64,000 nt of DNA from a virus. Below, piece by piece: positions 50,902-61,000 of this stretch; the first letter of the stretch is position 1, and every line of letters starts with the position of its first letter. Below the pieces are notes generated by a model that saw only the letters and a list, made by a program, of their open reading frames with translations, did no database searches and was not told the DNA's origin. Location: positions 43,652 through 107,651 of the IMG/VR virus record IMGVR_UViG_3300013006_000023, one strand, 5' to 3'. A program made the position numbers and the translations under genes.

Positions 50902-53244
50902 ATGTCCTTTTGCACAGCGGATAGGCTTTTATCAAGACCCAACAAGAGCGTTGATGCCAGCATCATTTCACACGAACAGATCAAGCACCTCATTACATTT
51001 CTTGAACAAGCGGTTACAGAGAACATAGAAGGTGATGTGGTTGAATTTGGTTGTTATGTGGGCGAATCATCCAAATATCTGAGAATGATGCTTGATGAGC
51101 TCAAGAGCAATAAAGAATTGCATGTGTATGATTCTTTTGAAGGATTGCCTCAATTGAGTGAACATGAAAAAAACACTGCATGGAGACCAGGCACTCTCAA
51201 ATCAACTGTTGAAATTCTGGAACAAAATTTTGAACAAAACGGTCTCAAGAAACCTGTTATCACAAAAGGGTGGTTTAAAGATGTTGCAGATGCTGACATC
51301 CCATCCAAAATATCATTTGCATTTCTTGATGGTGATTTTTATGAATCAATATATGATTCTCTTCAAAAAATTTATGACAGAGTTAGCGATGGCGGTTTCA
51401 TTGTATTTCATGATTACAAAAGACCTGACCTGCCTGGAGTAGAAAAAGCTGCATGGGATTTCTTTTATACCAAAAATGTATTTCCTAACATAACTGTTGT
51501 ATGTGAGCAGCTTGGTGTGTATCGCAAGAATGCCACAGTGAAAGTCATCACTGAAACTCCCAAATATGAAAATCCAATCACACTGGTCACAGGCATCTGG
51601 GATCTGGGCAGAGGGCAACTCACTGAAGGATGGTCTCGTAATTATTCGCACTACCTAGATAATTTCAACAAACTACTCCAAGTTGAAAACAATTTAATTA
51701 TTTTTGGTGACAAAGAACTCAGAGATATAGTTTACAAAGTTAGAAGCGATAAAAATACACAATTCATTGAGAGACCCTTGGAATGGTTTAAGGATAACCA
51801 ATATTATCCGTTGATACAGAAGCTCAGAACCGATCCAAATTGGTTCAATCTGGCAGGCTGGCTCACGGAATCAACACAGGCAAAGCTGGACATGTACAAT
51901 CCCTTGGTAATGTCCAAGATGTTCATGCTTAATGATGCTAAAATCATGGACAAGTTTGATTCTAAGTTCTTATTCTGGCTGGATGGTGGCATAACCAACA
52001 CTGTGCATCCTGGATACTTCACTCATGACAAGGTGTTCAATAACCTGGAGAAGTACATCACCAAATTTTCTTTCATCTGTTTTCCGTATGAGGCCAATAA
52101 TGAGATTCATGGCTTCAAGTTTGATGAAATCAATAAACTAGCAGGCACCACAGTGAAGAAAGTTGCAAGGGGTGGATTGTTTGGTGGACCCAAGGACAGC
52201 ATTTCTGATATTAACACAATATATTACAATCTTCTCATGGGCACTCTTGACTCAGGTCTAATGGGCACAGAAGAATCCATATTTAGCATCATAACATACA
52301 AATATGGAGACAAGGTTAACTATTTTGAGATTAATTCAGATGGTTTGTTAGGTACATTTTTTGAAAACTTAAAAAATAATAACATAACAGTGCTAAGTGA
52401 GAGCAACAATGCAACGTCCTCCATTGTGCTGAATACAAACAACACAGGCTTGTATGTCATAACGTTCAATTCGCCCAACCAGTTCAAAACATTAATACAT
52501 AGCATGAATTTATATGACAAAGAGTTCATACTCAAACCTAAAAAATATTTGCTTGATAATTCTACTGATGCCTCAACATTTGATCAGTATAAAAAGCTAT
52601 GTGAAGAACATAATTTTACGCACATTAAAAAAGACAACCTGGGCATATGTGGCGGTCGACAGTTCATTGCTGAACATGCTGAGTCTGAAAACTTAGATTT
52701 TTACTTCTTCTTTGAGGATGATATGTTTTTTTACCTTGGCCAAGAAAACACATGCAAGAACGGATTCAACAGACGAGTTGAGAACCTATACGCAAATTCA
52801 CTAAAAATTATTAATGAAAATAACTTTGATTTCCTTAAGCTATCTTTCACAGAGTTTTATGGTGATAATAAAACACAATGGTCATGGTACAATGTGCCAC
52901 AAGCCAAACGTGATGAATATTGGCCAGATTACAACAAGCTGCCACAAATGGGCCTGGATCCCAATGCTCCCAAGACTGTATACCACCACATTGGTTGTGC
53001 CAACAACATACCTTTTGCAAGTGGTGAAGTGTATTACTGCAATTGGCCACAAGTTGTTTCTCGTTCTGGCAATAGAAAGATGTTCATTGACGTGAAATGG
53101 GCCAACCCGTATGAGCAAACCTGGATGTCATACATGTATCAACTCACAAAAGAAAAGGATTTGAACTCAGGCATTTTGCTCATATCGCCCATTGAACACA
53201 ACAGATTTGAATACTATGAAGGTTCACTGCGCAGAGAGAATTAA
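50902..53244 (+). CDS. Three-domain carbohydrate-modifying enzyme: TylF methyltransferase, HtrL/YibB-like, GT-A
   Basis: A 780-residue fusion. Residues 1-215 are a TylF/MycF-type O-methyltransferase (GDVVEFGCYVGESSKYL for SAM; FAFLDGDFYESIYDSL with metal Asp residues; FHDYKRPDLPGVEKA). Residues about 220-470 resemble the HtrL/YibB family (TLVTGIWDLGRG, WLTESTQAKLDMYNPLVMSK, FLFWLDGGI), likely a sugar transferase. Residues 490-780 are a third transferase-like domain (VITFNSPNQFKTLI, DFYFFFEDDMFFYLG with EDD, GEVYYCNWPQ). A single polypeptide with methyl- and glycosyl-transfer halves suggests stepwise building of one glycan. Confidence 0.75.
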   Translation: MSFCTADRLLSRPNKSVDASIISHEQIKHLITFLEQAVTENIEGDVVEFGCYVGESSKYLRMMLDELKSNKELHVYDSFEGLPQLSEHEKNTAWRPGTLKSTVEILEQNFEQNGLKKPVITKGWFKDVADADIPSKISFAFLDGDFYESIYDSLQKIYDRVSDGGFIVFHDYKRPDLPGVEKAAWDFFYTKNVFPNITVVCEQLGVYRKNATVKVITETPKYENPITLVTGIWDLGRGQLTEGWSRNYSHYLDNFNKLLQVENNLIIFGDKELRDIVYKVRSDKNTQFIERPLEWFKDNQYYPLIQKLRTDPNWFNLAGWLTESTQAKLDMYNPLVMSKMFMLNDAKIMDKFDSKFLFWLDGGITNTVHPGYFTHDKVFNNLEKYITKFSFICFPYEANNEIHGFKFDEINKLAGTTVKKVARGGLFGGPKDSISDINTIYYNLLMGTLDSGLMGTEESIFSIITYKYGDKVNYFEINSDGLLGTFFENLKNNNITVLSESNNATSSIVLNTNNTGLYVITFNSPNQFKTLIHSMNLYDKEFILKPKKYLLDNSTDASTFDQYKKLCEEHNFTHIKKDNLGICGGRQFIAEHAESENLDFYFFFEDDMFFYLGQENTCKNGFNRRVENLYANSLKIINENNFDFLKLSFTEFYGDNKTQWSWYNVPQAKRDEYWPDYNKLPQMGLDPNAPKTVYHHIGCANNIPFASGEVYYCNWPQVVSRSGNRKMFIDVKWANPYEQTWMSYMYQLTKEKDLNSGILLISPIEHNRFEYYEGSLRREN

Positions 53245-53265
53245 TTAGTTTATACAGAGTATTAT

Positions 53266-53273
53266 AGTAAATA
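53266..53273 (+). promoter_or_regulatory. Late promoter box
   Basis: AGTAAATA, 5 nt before the GTG at 53279. Confidence 0.5.
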
Positions 53274-53278
53274 ATAAT

Positions 53279-54433
53279 GTGAATTATGTAAATGCCTATC
53301 TTTCAAGTGGTCCATTGAACCTTGAGAGACCATCACTGGTAAATCACTACTTCTTCTTAGATCCTGTTTTCGGCGAATCATTTACATATGCAAACACAGC
53401 AGATGGTAGTCTGTTCACCAATTCAAGCTTCATAGACACAGTGGACAGCAAGTTATTCTCCCCTTGGGATTACCCTGTCCAAACCTATACGTACAACATC
53501 AATCTTTGCACATTTAATGGTGACACAACTATTAATTTCATCACTTCAGCCCTATATAATGCGTCATATACCACGCTTAAAATAATGTACAATAGCGGAT
53601 TAGGTGATGATATTAAAGTTTTTGAAAAAAAGATCATTGACTCGGAGACTTTAACTTTTCTATTTGACGAAAATTCATTGATTGACACTGACATAAGTTT
53701 TGCATATTCACCCCAATCACAAAATATTACAACATATTATCCAAGTGTTTCCATTTTGAATGGTAATTTGTCATTCACTGTTTATAACTTTGTAATTAAT
53801 TTGCTGCCTGAGTCGTTCTTAAATTTAGTTGACATGAGAATCATCAATTCAACTCAGCTGACAAAAACTGTGGGTGCATTGTCCAAGACTCTGGAAGTGG
53901 TGGAGTTGACCAACAACAGTACAGATGATCAATCCACGTTTTTAACCAATTTTGTGTTGATAAGTGCACAGCCTACTCCCACACCAACTCAAACTGTGAC
54001 TCCCACCATCACCCTGACCCCTTCCAATACACCTTCTAACACACCCACACCATCCATCACACCTTCACGCAGCACACCCACGCCCACACCCACTGTAACA
54101 AACACACGTACACCTACACCTTTTCTCACTCGCACGCCTACACCTACTAATACGCTCACACCCACCAACTCACCCACCCCATCCAACACACCCACCCCCA
54201 CGCAAACACCTTCCAATACACCAACCAACACACAGACACCCACTGTGACACGCACACCATTTGCATCACCAACACCATCTCTGACTGTGTCACCAACGGT
54301 CACATTAACTCCATCACCCACACCTGTCACCCGACAGTCGAATTTGAACGTATTCGGTATAAATTCTTCTGGAGAATTAGGCATAGGCAGCTTCTATGAT
54401 ACCAATGAGAACGACAACCCAGATATATTATAA
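53279..54433 (+). CDS. Tail-fibre protein with Thr-Pro stalk, ends inside an RCC1 repeat
   Basis: A 384-residue protein from GTG 53279. Residues 1-230 are a beta-rich base domain, residues 233-350 a Thr-Pro-Ser stalk, and the last 30 residues (NVFGINSSGELGIGSF) are the opening half of an RCC1 blade. The TAA stop at 54431-54433 interrupts that blade; after one CAC codon the next reading frame resumes in the same phase at ATG 54437 and continues RCC1-like sequence. This looks like one ancestral fibre gene split by a single stop, or one subject to readthrough. Confidence 0.75.
   Translation: MNYVNAYLSSGPLNLERPSLVNHYFFLDPVFGESFTYANTADGSLFTNSSFIDTVDSKLFSPWDYPVQTYTYNINLCTFNGDTTINFITSALYNASYTTLKIMYNSGLGDDIKVFEKKIIDSETLTFLFDENSLIDTDISFAYSPQSQNITTYYPSVSILNGNLSFTVYNFVINLLPESFLNLVDMRIINSTQLTKTVGALSKTLEVVELTNNSTDDQSTFLTNFVLISAQPTPTPTQTVTPTITLTPSNTPSNTPTPSITPSRSTPTPTPTVTNTRTPTPFLTRTPTPTNTLTPTNSPTPSNTPTPTQTPSNTPTNTQTPTVTRTPFASPTPSLTVSPTVTLTPSPTPVTRQSNLNVFGINSSGELGIGSFYDTNENDNPDIL
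53974..54334 (+). repeat. Thr-Pro stalk in the split fibre gene
   Basis: Encodes TPTPTQTVTPTITLTPSNTP-like units, less regular than in the other stalks. Confidence 0.9.
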
Positions 54434-54436
54434 CAC

Positions 54437-55810
54437 ATGAATGCATCTTTTTATTATAGTGACAATTATGTTACCCTGGATCCAGGGTTTTCAGGCATTG
54501 CTTCTCAAGAAGGATTTGTATTTAGTGATATATTTGGCAGTGCCAACATGACATTTGCTTTGTCTGCCAATCCTGCAGGTAAAAAAGCATACGCCTGTGG
54601 ATACAACACCTTACCCACCACCCCTGCCAATATGGTTAGCTACTTGGGCATAGGCGCAACAAATAGACAAACGTATACTCAAATTTATTTTACTCCCATC
54701 TTGTCTGCATACAATGGATCGTCCATCTTTTCACCAGTTTTTACAAAAATCTCTCCCACGTTTCAAGGGGCATTGGGGCAAATAGGCACAGCTCTTTATG
54801 CCACAGGTGATGATGCTGCTGGTTATAATCTAGGCAAGGGCAACCAAAATACAATTTTCACCAGGGTGATGGCAGGTCCCATTGCAGACTTTGAAGCCGG
54901 GTTTTATGGCTCTTTTGTGCTTGACAATTCAACCCCGCCTGTTGTTTATTATTCAGGCTATGGTGATGCTGGTGGATGGAATCCGGCAGGTCAAGGTACT
55001 GGAGCCAATGCCAGTTATCAAACATTCACAGCTTTGGGTCAGTATTTACCAGGATATACCTACGTGAAAGGTGATTCAGCAATGCCCACAGTGCCAGGCA
55101 CTGGCCCACTTTCAACCTTTTTGCCTTACAACAACAATCGTAGCATAGCAGCTAAACCTGCAAAATCTCTTAATCTTGCATCCTGGATGCTAGCTACCCC
55201 ACAGGGCAATATACCTGCTGGGTATGCACCAGGCAAATACCTCATGTATGTAACAGGAAACAATTTTTATGGCCAACTGGGCATAGGGTACAAATATGCT
55301 TCTAGACCTCTGTGGACATGTGTGCTGGGGGTATGTGCCACTAATCAAGATGTGCAACGTGCAGATGTAAATGCAATTTTTCCTGCCTGGTTTACCAAGC
55401 TTTATGATAGCTCCAGTGATCCCAATGCAAGTAGGTGTTTTGCAAGAGGATTTGATACTGATGGAGGCAATAGGTGGTATGTGGCAGGCGATGTTTCAGG
55501 TGGCAAGGGTGGCGTCACTGTAACTGCTTCCGGAAATGTAAGAAAAGCTAATCAACCTTTACACTGGACACCAATTGAATCTGCAAATACAAATCCTGGT
55601 GTTCTTTTTAGCCCTGATTTCGATTCTGTACACATTGCACCTAAATTCACTGCAGCCAGACTGGCCAGAGCCATATACATCACAGGCCAATTCTCTGGAT
55701 TTGGTCTGCCACAAGCTAATTACACCCAATTCACAAGACTCACATCATTAGATTATGATTTCAATATATCTACTACCAGCTTGGGTGTACTTGTTCTTAG
55801 ATCCAGTTAA
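54437..55810 (+). CDS. RCC1-like propeller protein, downstream half of the split fibre
   Basis: A 457-residue, Gly-rich protein in the same frame as the preceding gene. It contains diverged RCC1-type blades: KAYACGYNTL...YLGIG, ALYATGDDAAGYNLGKG, VVYYSGYGDAGG, MYVTGNNFYGQLGIGY, WYVAGDVSGG and IYITGQFSGFG. There is no ribosome-binding site or late box before ATG 54437, so independent translation is doubtful; it may be reached by readthrough or be decayed. The blade order suggests a complete propeller only when joined to the upstream protein. Confidence 0.65.
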   Translation: MNASFYYSDNYVTLDPGFSGIASQEGFVFSDIFGSANMTFALSANPAGKKAYACGYNTLPTTPANMVSYLGIGATNRQTYTQIYFTPILSAYNGSSIFSPVFTKISPTFQGALGQIGTALYATGDDAAGYNLGKGNQNTIFTRVMAGPIADFEAGFYGSFVLDNSTPPVVYYSGYGDAGGWNPAGQGTGANASYQTFTALGQYLPGYTYVKGDSAMPTVPGTGPLSTFLPYNNNRSIAAKPAKSLNLASWMLATPQGNIPAGYAPGKYLMYVTGNNFYGQLGIGYKYASRPLWTCVLGVCATNQDVQRADVNAIFPAWFTKLYDSSSDPNASRCFARGFDTDGGNRWYVAGDVSGGKGGVTVTASGNVRKANQPLHWTPIESANTNPGVLFSPDFDSVHIAPKFTAARLARAIYITGQFSGFGLPQANYTQFTRLTSLDYDFNISTTSLGVLVLRSS

Positions 55811-55813
55811 CTA

Positions 55814-55821
55814 TATAAATA
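55814..55821 (+). promoter_or_regulatory. Late promoter box, exact T4 consensus
   Basis: TATAAATA, 6 nt before the ATG at 55828. Confidence 0.6.
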
Positions 55822-55827
55822 ATACAT

Positions 55828-58800
55828 ATGGAGGTATTTAAATTAGATTCGACTAATTTTATTGGGTTGTCCTCCAGATACCCATATGATGACAAACTGC
55901 AGTTCAATGAGAACATCACGTTCACAAAAGAATACATACAAATACCTAAGAATCAGTTGTTTAAAGATTTTAATGACAACAGTATTAACAATTTTTCCAA
56001 TTTAACTCTCACCAACAGCATTCATTTATCTGGTGCAGTGAATATTGAAAAACTTGATTCAATACCAGATCAAAATTTTACTACATACTTTGCAACAGAA
56101 GCTGTAGGATCCATAACACCCAATTCAAAATTTTGGGTTGTGCAAGAACCACCAATTGATGTGCCAGTGGCCAATGTGGCATTAACAGGCAGCTACAGTC
56201 TTTTCAATAACAAATATCTGTTTCAATTTGAGTACTTGAGTGATAAACTTTGCAAAATTTCACATGAAAACAACAATGTAATCCGCTACTTGACTGTGGA
56301 TTACAGTGAAAATCTGTACTTCACTCCAAATACAAATCAAGACAGCTTCTTAGAGTACAGTCCTCAAGTATTTTTATATGTGTATGACAGAGAAAATAAT
56401 TTTATTTTGCTCATAAAAAATATAGATGATAATTTAAAATATGTTTCCTTTTCTGCAGCAACTCAAGGATTATTCTTAAAAGAAGCATTAACAGGTGGTG
56501 ATGCTTCGTTCTCAACGCAATCAGTTTTCAGGGTAATATCCAAAAGCTCCACATCCAACACAACAAAATTCTTTGACCCTTGGGTTAGTTACAATAAAAA
56601 TTTTAAAACAAACACTCAAGACATAAATGCCATCAATAGTTTTGATAACATTAGAACCAATTTGTTGGTAAATTCTGAATATACCAACATTTCATCCAAC
56701 CACATAGATTTTAATATTTTGTCTCTTAAAAATACTAACACCCCAGAAAACCATCAATCCAGAAACAATCCATTCTTCAATGAAGATGAAATTTTCATGA
56801 GAGATTACAAAACTCTCTTCACTGGATCCAATCAAGAGTTAGGCAATGACAACATATCTGTGGGATATGAGAGTTACACAAATAAAATTCTATTAGAAAA
56901 AGACAAAGTAACATATTTTCATGTACCACAAGTGTTTTATCCATTTGAGAGGTTGAATGTTGCTGATTCTGGTTTAATAGAAGCAGGTGCACTTGCAGGT
57001 GATCACCCACTCAAATCTGATAAAATTTTTAAGAAAAAAGCTGATTACAAATACACATCCCACTTTGGTGACACAATTGATGAAAACACCGGTACATTTT
57101 TATGTTCTTGGTTATCTGGCAATACAAATGTGCAAGACAAACCCATCTGGGTGGATAGATACTACAATCCAAAACGCACATCCTTTGTTGCAGCTCTCAC
57201 ATCCAGGGAACCTAAAGTCATAAGATACATCTCCATATTTGAATGCTTAACTGATAAAGCCAAAGAGTTACTTGATGATGTGGATGTGTTTGATAAGCCA
57301 TCAGACTTGATATTTGAAAAAGGCACATACTATGCCTACCACCATTATGGGCCAGAAGATTCCAAGCGCTTCATAGAAATCTTTAATTCCAGTCTGGTCG
57401 CCAACAGGCTTGCCACTTACAAATTTGTTAATGGCTCTGATGTGTATGCAAATGACCCAGTAAATCCTGAATACCCTTTTTACAGTGATAGATATGGCAT
57501 AACCGAATCGCTATCGGCCATACAAAACACCAATCAATTCACATTAATTTTTGATGCATATAGCTCTGATTGGTCCAAACCATTGGGGTATCAATTGATA
57601 GGCAATTATGACTCTGATGGCTTTGGACTTTTCAATACAAACATAGTTACACCCACTCTGTTCTTCTTTACACCCAGCGCCATAAAAATTACTAATGTAA
57701 ACAGTGACATTTTAAACAATGTGGAAATTAATGCACAACCCATTGGTGCCATAAGACAACAGGGGCTCAATGACTATTTTGTTGTGTTCTCTGATAATAC
57801 TATTCGAAAATTTAATATTTCCAATACAGAGATAAGAAAAACAACAAATGATGAAAATTTTCAAATTAAAAATCTGCTTAGTTATGATTATGATGAAGAA
57901 AATGTTTACTTGCTTATAAACAATGCCACACCACCTTCAGTGCAGAATAAAATTTTGAAATATAACATATATGATAATACAGTAATCGATATTACTAGCA
58001 ACATTGAACGCAAAGGCATTGTAACCAACAACTTAAATTTGCTCAAAACCATTAATCTGTACACAGAGAATGGTGTGGATAAGGTGTATCTCACACCAGG
58101 CATAAAGTCTGAAAGAACAGGAACAAATCTTTTCTTTCTGTCCAATTACAATGAGATCTACAGGTGGTCAAAATTTAATACTGCCACCTCCACTCTCTGC
58201 AGCTCGTTTTTTTCAAACACTAAGATAGAAGATTTTAATATCGACTTCGATAACAACATTTGGGTATTATATAATAACAACCAATACGCAAAATTTACAA
58301 CGGATAGACAGTTCATACTTTCCGGTATAATTGCAAATACTGATTATTTAAATTATAAGGTAAAGTTTGGAGCAGATTTTTCAGATAAGAATTATAATAA
58401 ATTCACATTTTTCATAGGTCGCAGCAAAACAAATGCTAACAAATTATTTTTCTATAAAATAGATTCCAAAGGCGATGTAATTCGTGATACAACTAAAACA
58501 TTTGAACCCACATTCATGAATTTTCATGCCATATCTGCCATAGCTGGTAACAAATTCACTGCATCACCCACTTTATCCTCACTATATTCTTCTGGTATAG
58601 CAGTAGGTAATAATATTGCTGCTGCATCTTATGCAAATATTATTAAATTTAATTCAGATTTCTCTAAATGCTTCAATCCAGCCGAAGATGTTTGCATGAA
58701 TATATCTAATGACAGCTTTTTACGTTCCTACATAAATGAAAAATACAGTGAAAATACAATTAATGCCAAAGTAAAATTAATAAACCCCACAAATAGAAAT

Positions 58801-59382
58801 GACGTCATCACAGAAGAAGTGATATACCCACTATCAGGGCTGGACAGAGGGTTCCATAATTTTGCCATAAGATTTGATAGTTATCAAGGCTATTTAGGAC
58901 TGTTCGTTGACGGCCAGCCAGCAGGCTACACATTGTTCACTCCAAGAAAGTATAAATTTAGTGATATGTTTAGCAAGCCCATAATAGTTGGCAGTTCCAG
59001 CTATTCCTTTGGCATACCACTCTTCAGTTACTTGAAATACGATTCATTTCTTGCCAACGATTTTATTGTTAAGAATTTTTATCTGTACAACAAACCACTG
59101 CTTGACTATGATATTATAATTCATACAAGACAAAGCATGAATATAAGGGATATTAATTTTGATATAGCTTGTGGTAGACGCAATTACATTGAAGAGATAG
59201 AAAGATATTTCAAGGTTTCAACTCCTGGTTCAAAGAGTACTGTGTTTGATTTAAATCTAAGAAGCAGCGGCATTAAAGACAAGAACTTGCAAATAGAGCT
59301 GGAAAAGAGAATAGTTAATCTTATCGGTAAATCTGTGCCTGCATATTCAAAATTAAGAAACATTAAATGGAGCAATTCATGA
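55828..59382 (+). CDS. Very large fibre/baseplate-associated protein
   Basis: An 1184-residue, Asn/Phe/Tyr-rich beta protein. The middle (about 630-900) has propeller-like strands (YFVVFSDNTIRKFNIS, NNIWVLYNNNQYAKF). A LamG-like segment (GFHNFAIRFDSYQGYLGLFV) is near 1010-1100. The C-terminus NYIEEIERYFKVSTPGSKS and YSKLRNIKWS looks like a conserved attachment domain to the next protein. No Thr-Pro stalk is present, so it may be the proximal fibre or connector. Its stop overlaps the ATG of the next gene. Confidence 0.6.
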   Translation: MEVFKLDSTNFIGLSSRYPYDDKLQFNENITFTKEYIQIPKNQLFKDFNDNSINNFSNLTLTNSIHLSGAVNIEKLDSIPDQNFTTYFATEAVGSITPNSKFWVVQEPPIDVPVANVALTGSYSLFNNKYLFQFEYLSDKLCKISHENNNVIRYLTVDYSENLYFTPNTNQDSFLEYSPQVFLYVYDRENNFILLIKNIDDNLKYVSFSAATQGLFLKEALTGGDASFSTQSVFRVISKSSTSNTTKFFDPWVSYNKNFKTNTQDINAINSFDNIRTNLLVNSEYTNISSNHIDFNILSLKNTNTPENHQSRNNPFFNEDEIFMRDYKTLFTGSNQELGNDNISVGYESYTNKILLEKDKVTYFHVPQVFYPFERLNVADSGLIEAGALAGDHPLKSDKIFKKKADYKYTSHFGDTIDENTGTFLCSWLSGNTNVQDKPIWVDRYYNPKRTSFVAALTSREPKVIRYISIFECLTDKAKELLDDVDVFDKPSDLIFEKGTYYAYHHYGPEDSKRFIEIFNSSLVANRLATYKFVNGSDVYANDPVNPEYPFYSDRYGITESLSAIQNTNQFTLIFDAYSSDWSKPLGYQLIGNYDSDGFGLFNTNIVTPTLFFFTPSAIKITNVNSDILNNVEINAQPIGAIRQQGLNDYFVVFSDNTIRKFNISNTEIRKTTNDENFQIKNLLSYDYDEENVYLLINNATPPSVQNKILKYNIYDNTVIDITSNIERKGIVTNNLNLLKTINLYTENGVDKVYLTPGIKSERTGTNLFFLSNYNEIYRWSKFNTATSTLCSSFFSNTKIEDFNIDFDNNIWVLYNNNQYAKFTTDRQFILSGIIANTDYLNYKVKFGADFSDKNYNKFTFFIGRSKTNANKLFFYKIDSKGDVIRDTTKTFEPTFMNFHAISAIAGNKFTASPTLSSLYSSGIAVGNNIAAASYANIIKFNSDFSKCFNPAEDVCMNISNDSFLRSYINEKYSENTINAKVKLINPTNRNDVITEEVIYPLSGLDRGFHNFAIRFDSYQGYLGLFVDGQPAGYTLFTPRKYKFSDMFSKPIIVGSSSYSFGIPLFSYLKYDSFLANDFIVKNFYLYNKPLLDYDIIIHTRQSMNIRDINFDIACGRRNYIEEIERYFKVSTPGSKSTVFDLNLRSSGIKDKNLQIELEKRIVNLIGKSVPAYSKLRNIKWSNS

Positions 59383-60992
59383 AAATAAAAGATATAGTGG
59401 CACAATCAGGATTATTATATGATAGAGTTCTCATACAGAATCTAACTCTTCCACATAACATGGACACAATAAAGATTCAACCCAATGACACATCATCTGG
59501 CACTTTGATAAATCAAAAGCTTGAATATCTGTATAATAATTTTCTTTATTTGTATAAAAATACACAAGTGCTTTCTAACATTATTCCTGTTTCATCATAT
59601 TTTACCTCCATCATAGGTGTGACTGCCAATTCAAATGTGCTCAACGTGTACAAACAAAAAACTACATCACAATTTACATATCTCTCCGCTGACAGTTTGT
59701 ATGTTAATATGGACTTAACAAAATCCATTTTGTTTGTTTCCAACAATGATAATAACAATGATTATATTTTCTGTGGATACAGAGGAAATATTAATGCCTT
59801 TAACATCAATGAAGATGCATCTGTCATAAGGAATGTGTTCAGTACCAATCAAATTGAAACCCCGTACAATGTTTATTTTTTAAATATTAAATCCATTGTT
59901 AAGTATAATAATAATATCTTTGTTTTGGATAATTTGAATAATATTTTAGTAAAATATGATGCATCTGGGTTTACAACTGACAATAACATAACAAAAGAAA
60001 GACTAATATATCTCAACACCATTGGAGGTCTTGGCACTGTAACTACCAAAACTGAATTTAATAATCCTCAAAGCATGGCATGTTATAACAATTCAATTTA
60101 TGTGCTTGATTCAGGAAACAGCTGCATAAAGCAGTTTGATGTGAATTTAAATTGGAAACAAACTTTTAGATTAACAAGAGATTTTCTTAAACACTATCCA
60201 ATTGACATTAAAATTGATAATTTTGGTGCAGCTTATGTATTAACAAACAACGATACAATTCTGAAGTACGATATTAATTTTCAAAACTATGAAATCCTTG
60301 ATTTGAAAAACATAAAAACAGGTGACGAGAGTTTTGTTCAACTGTGTTTTTCTGAATATGACAGCAACATATTTTATGTAATTTCAAATAAAAATGTGTA
60401 TAAAAAGTTAGTCAATAATCCCACACAGCTAGTGGGTAAATATCTGTTTTATTTGTACAATTACAACACAGCAGAGAATATCACTTGTTTCAGTTCAGCA
60501 TCTGGCATTGATGGAGACAAAAATATTCTTTTTTCTACTAACAATTCCAAAGGTAAAATTGGCTATTTTTATGACAATTTAAATCTATTTGATATCTTGT
60601 CAATTAATAATTTTGATGTGTACACTTTGCAGGATGTTCTTTTATCAGAACAAGAGTATATACAAAACTGGGTTTTCAATAAGTCGATTTCCAAATTGCT
60701 GGTAAATTTAATTAGACTCAAGGATCAAATAGTTGGCAAATTTCTAGCACAAAGAGACAGCTTTGGCAATATTGCGTTTGATGGAACACGCTACTTAACA
60801 CCCAATGAACTGGAAAGTGTTACTATAAAACAAGATATAAGTTATTTTATAGGTTGCAATGAACCTGTAAGCAATGCAATTGTAAATAGAGTGCTGGAAA
60901 ACATATATCATATTCAACTTGATCTATCAAAAATTCTCAATGCAGATATAACTAATATACCTGCTCTTGATAAAACATTGATATTAAATTAA
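59379..60992 (+). CDS. NHL-like propeller fibre or connector protein
   Basis: A 537-residue protein starting at ATG 59379 (ATGA overlap; a second ATG at 59367 lies in the previous gene). After an N-terminal assembly region (1-120), repeats such as [36 protein letters not shown] and [18 protein letters not shown] form an NHL-type beta-propeller; the C-terminal 130 residues are helical ([17 protein letters not shown]). It is coupled to the previous large protein, so the two probably form one complex. Not recognised as a named T4 protein. Confidence 0.6.
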   Translation: MKIKDIVAQSGLLYDRVLIQNLTLPHNMDTIKIQPNDTSSGTLINQKLEYLYNNFLYLYKNTQVLSNIIPVSSYFTSIIGVTANSNVLNVYKQKTTSQFTYLSADSLYVNMDLTKSILFVSNNDNNNDYIFCGYRGNINAFNINEDASVIRNVFSTNQIETPYNVYFLNIKSIVKYNNNIFVLDNLNNILVKYDASGFTTDNNITKERLIYLNTIGGLGTVTTKTEFNNPQSMACYNNSIYVLDSGNSCIKQFDVNLNWKQTFRLTRDFLKHYPIDIKIDNFGAAYVLTNNDTILKYDINFQNYEILDLKNIKTGDESFVQLCFSEYDSNIFYVISNKNVYKKLVNNPTQLVGKYLFYLYNYNTAENITCFSSASGIDGDKNILFSTNNSKGKIGYFYDNLNLFDILSINNFDVYTLQDVLLSEQEYIQNWVFNKSISKLLVNLIRLKDQIVGKFLAQRDSFGNIAFDGTRYLTPNELESVTIKQDISYFIGCNEPVSNAIVNRVLENIYHIQLDLSKILNADITNIPALDKTLILN

Positions 60993-60995
60993 ATA
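60988..60995 (+). promoter_or_regulatory. Late promoter box
   Basis: ATTAAATA, 5 nt before the GTG at 61001, overlapping the previous stop. Confidence 0.55.
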
Positions 60996-61000
60996 CTTCC

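Noticed and set aside
54431-54433. Alternative genetic code with TAA read as an amino acid
   Set aside because: Many well-defined genes here end at TAA (for example gp32, gp6, gp17) with the next gene starting at once, so TAA is a true stop.
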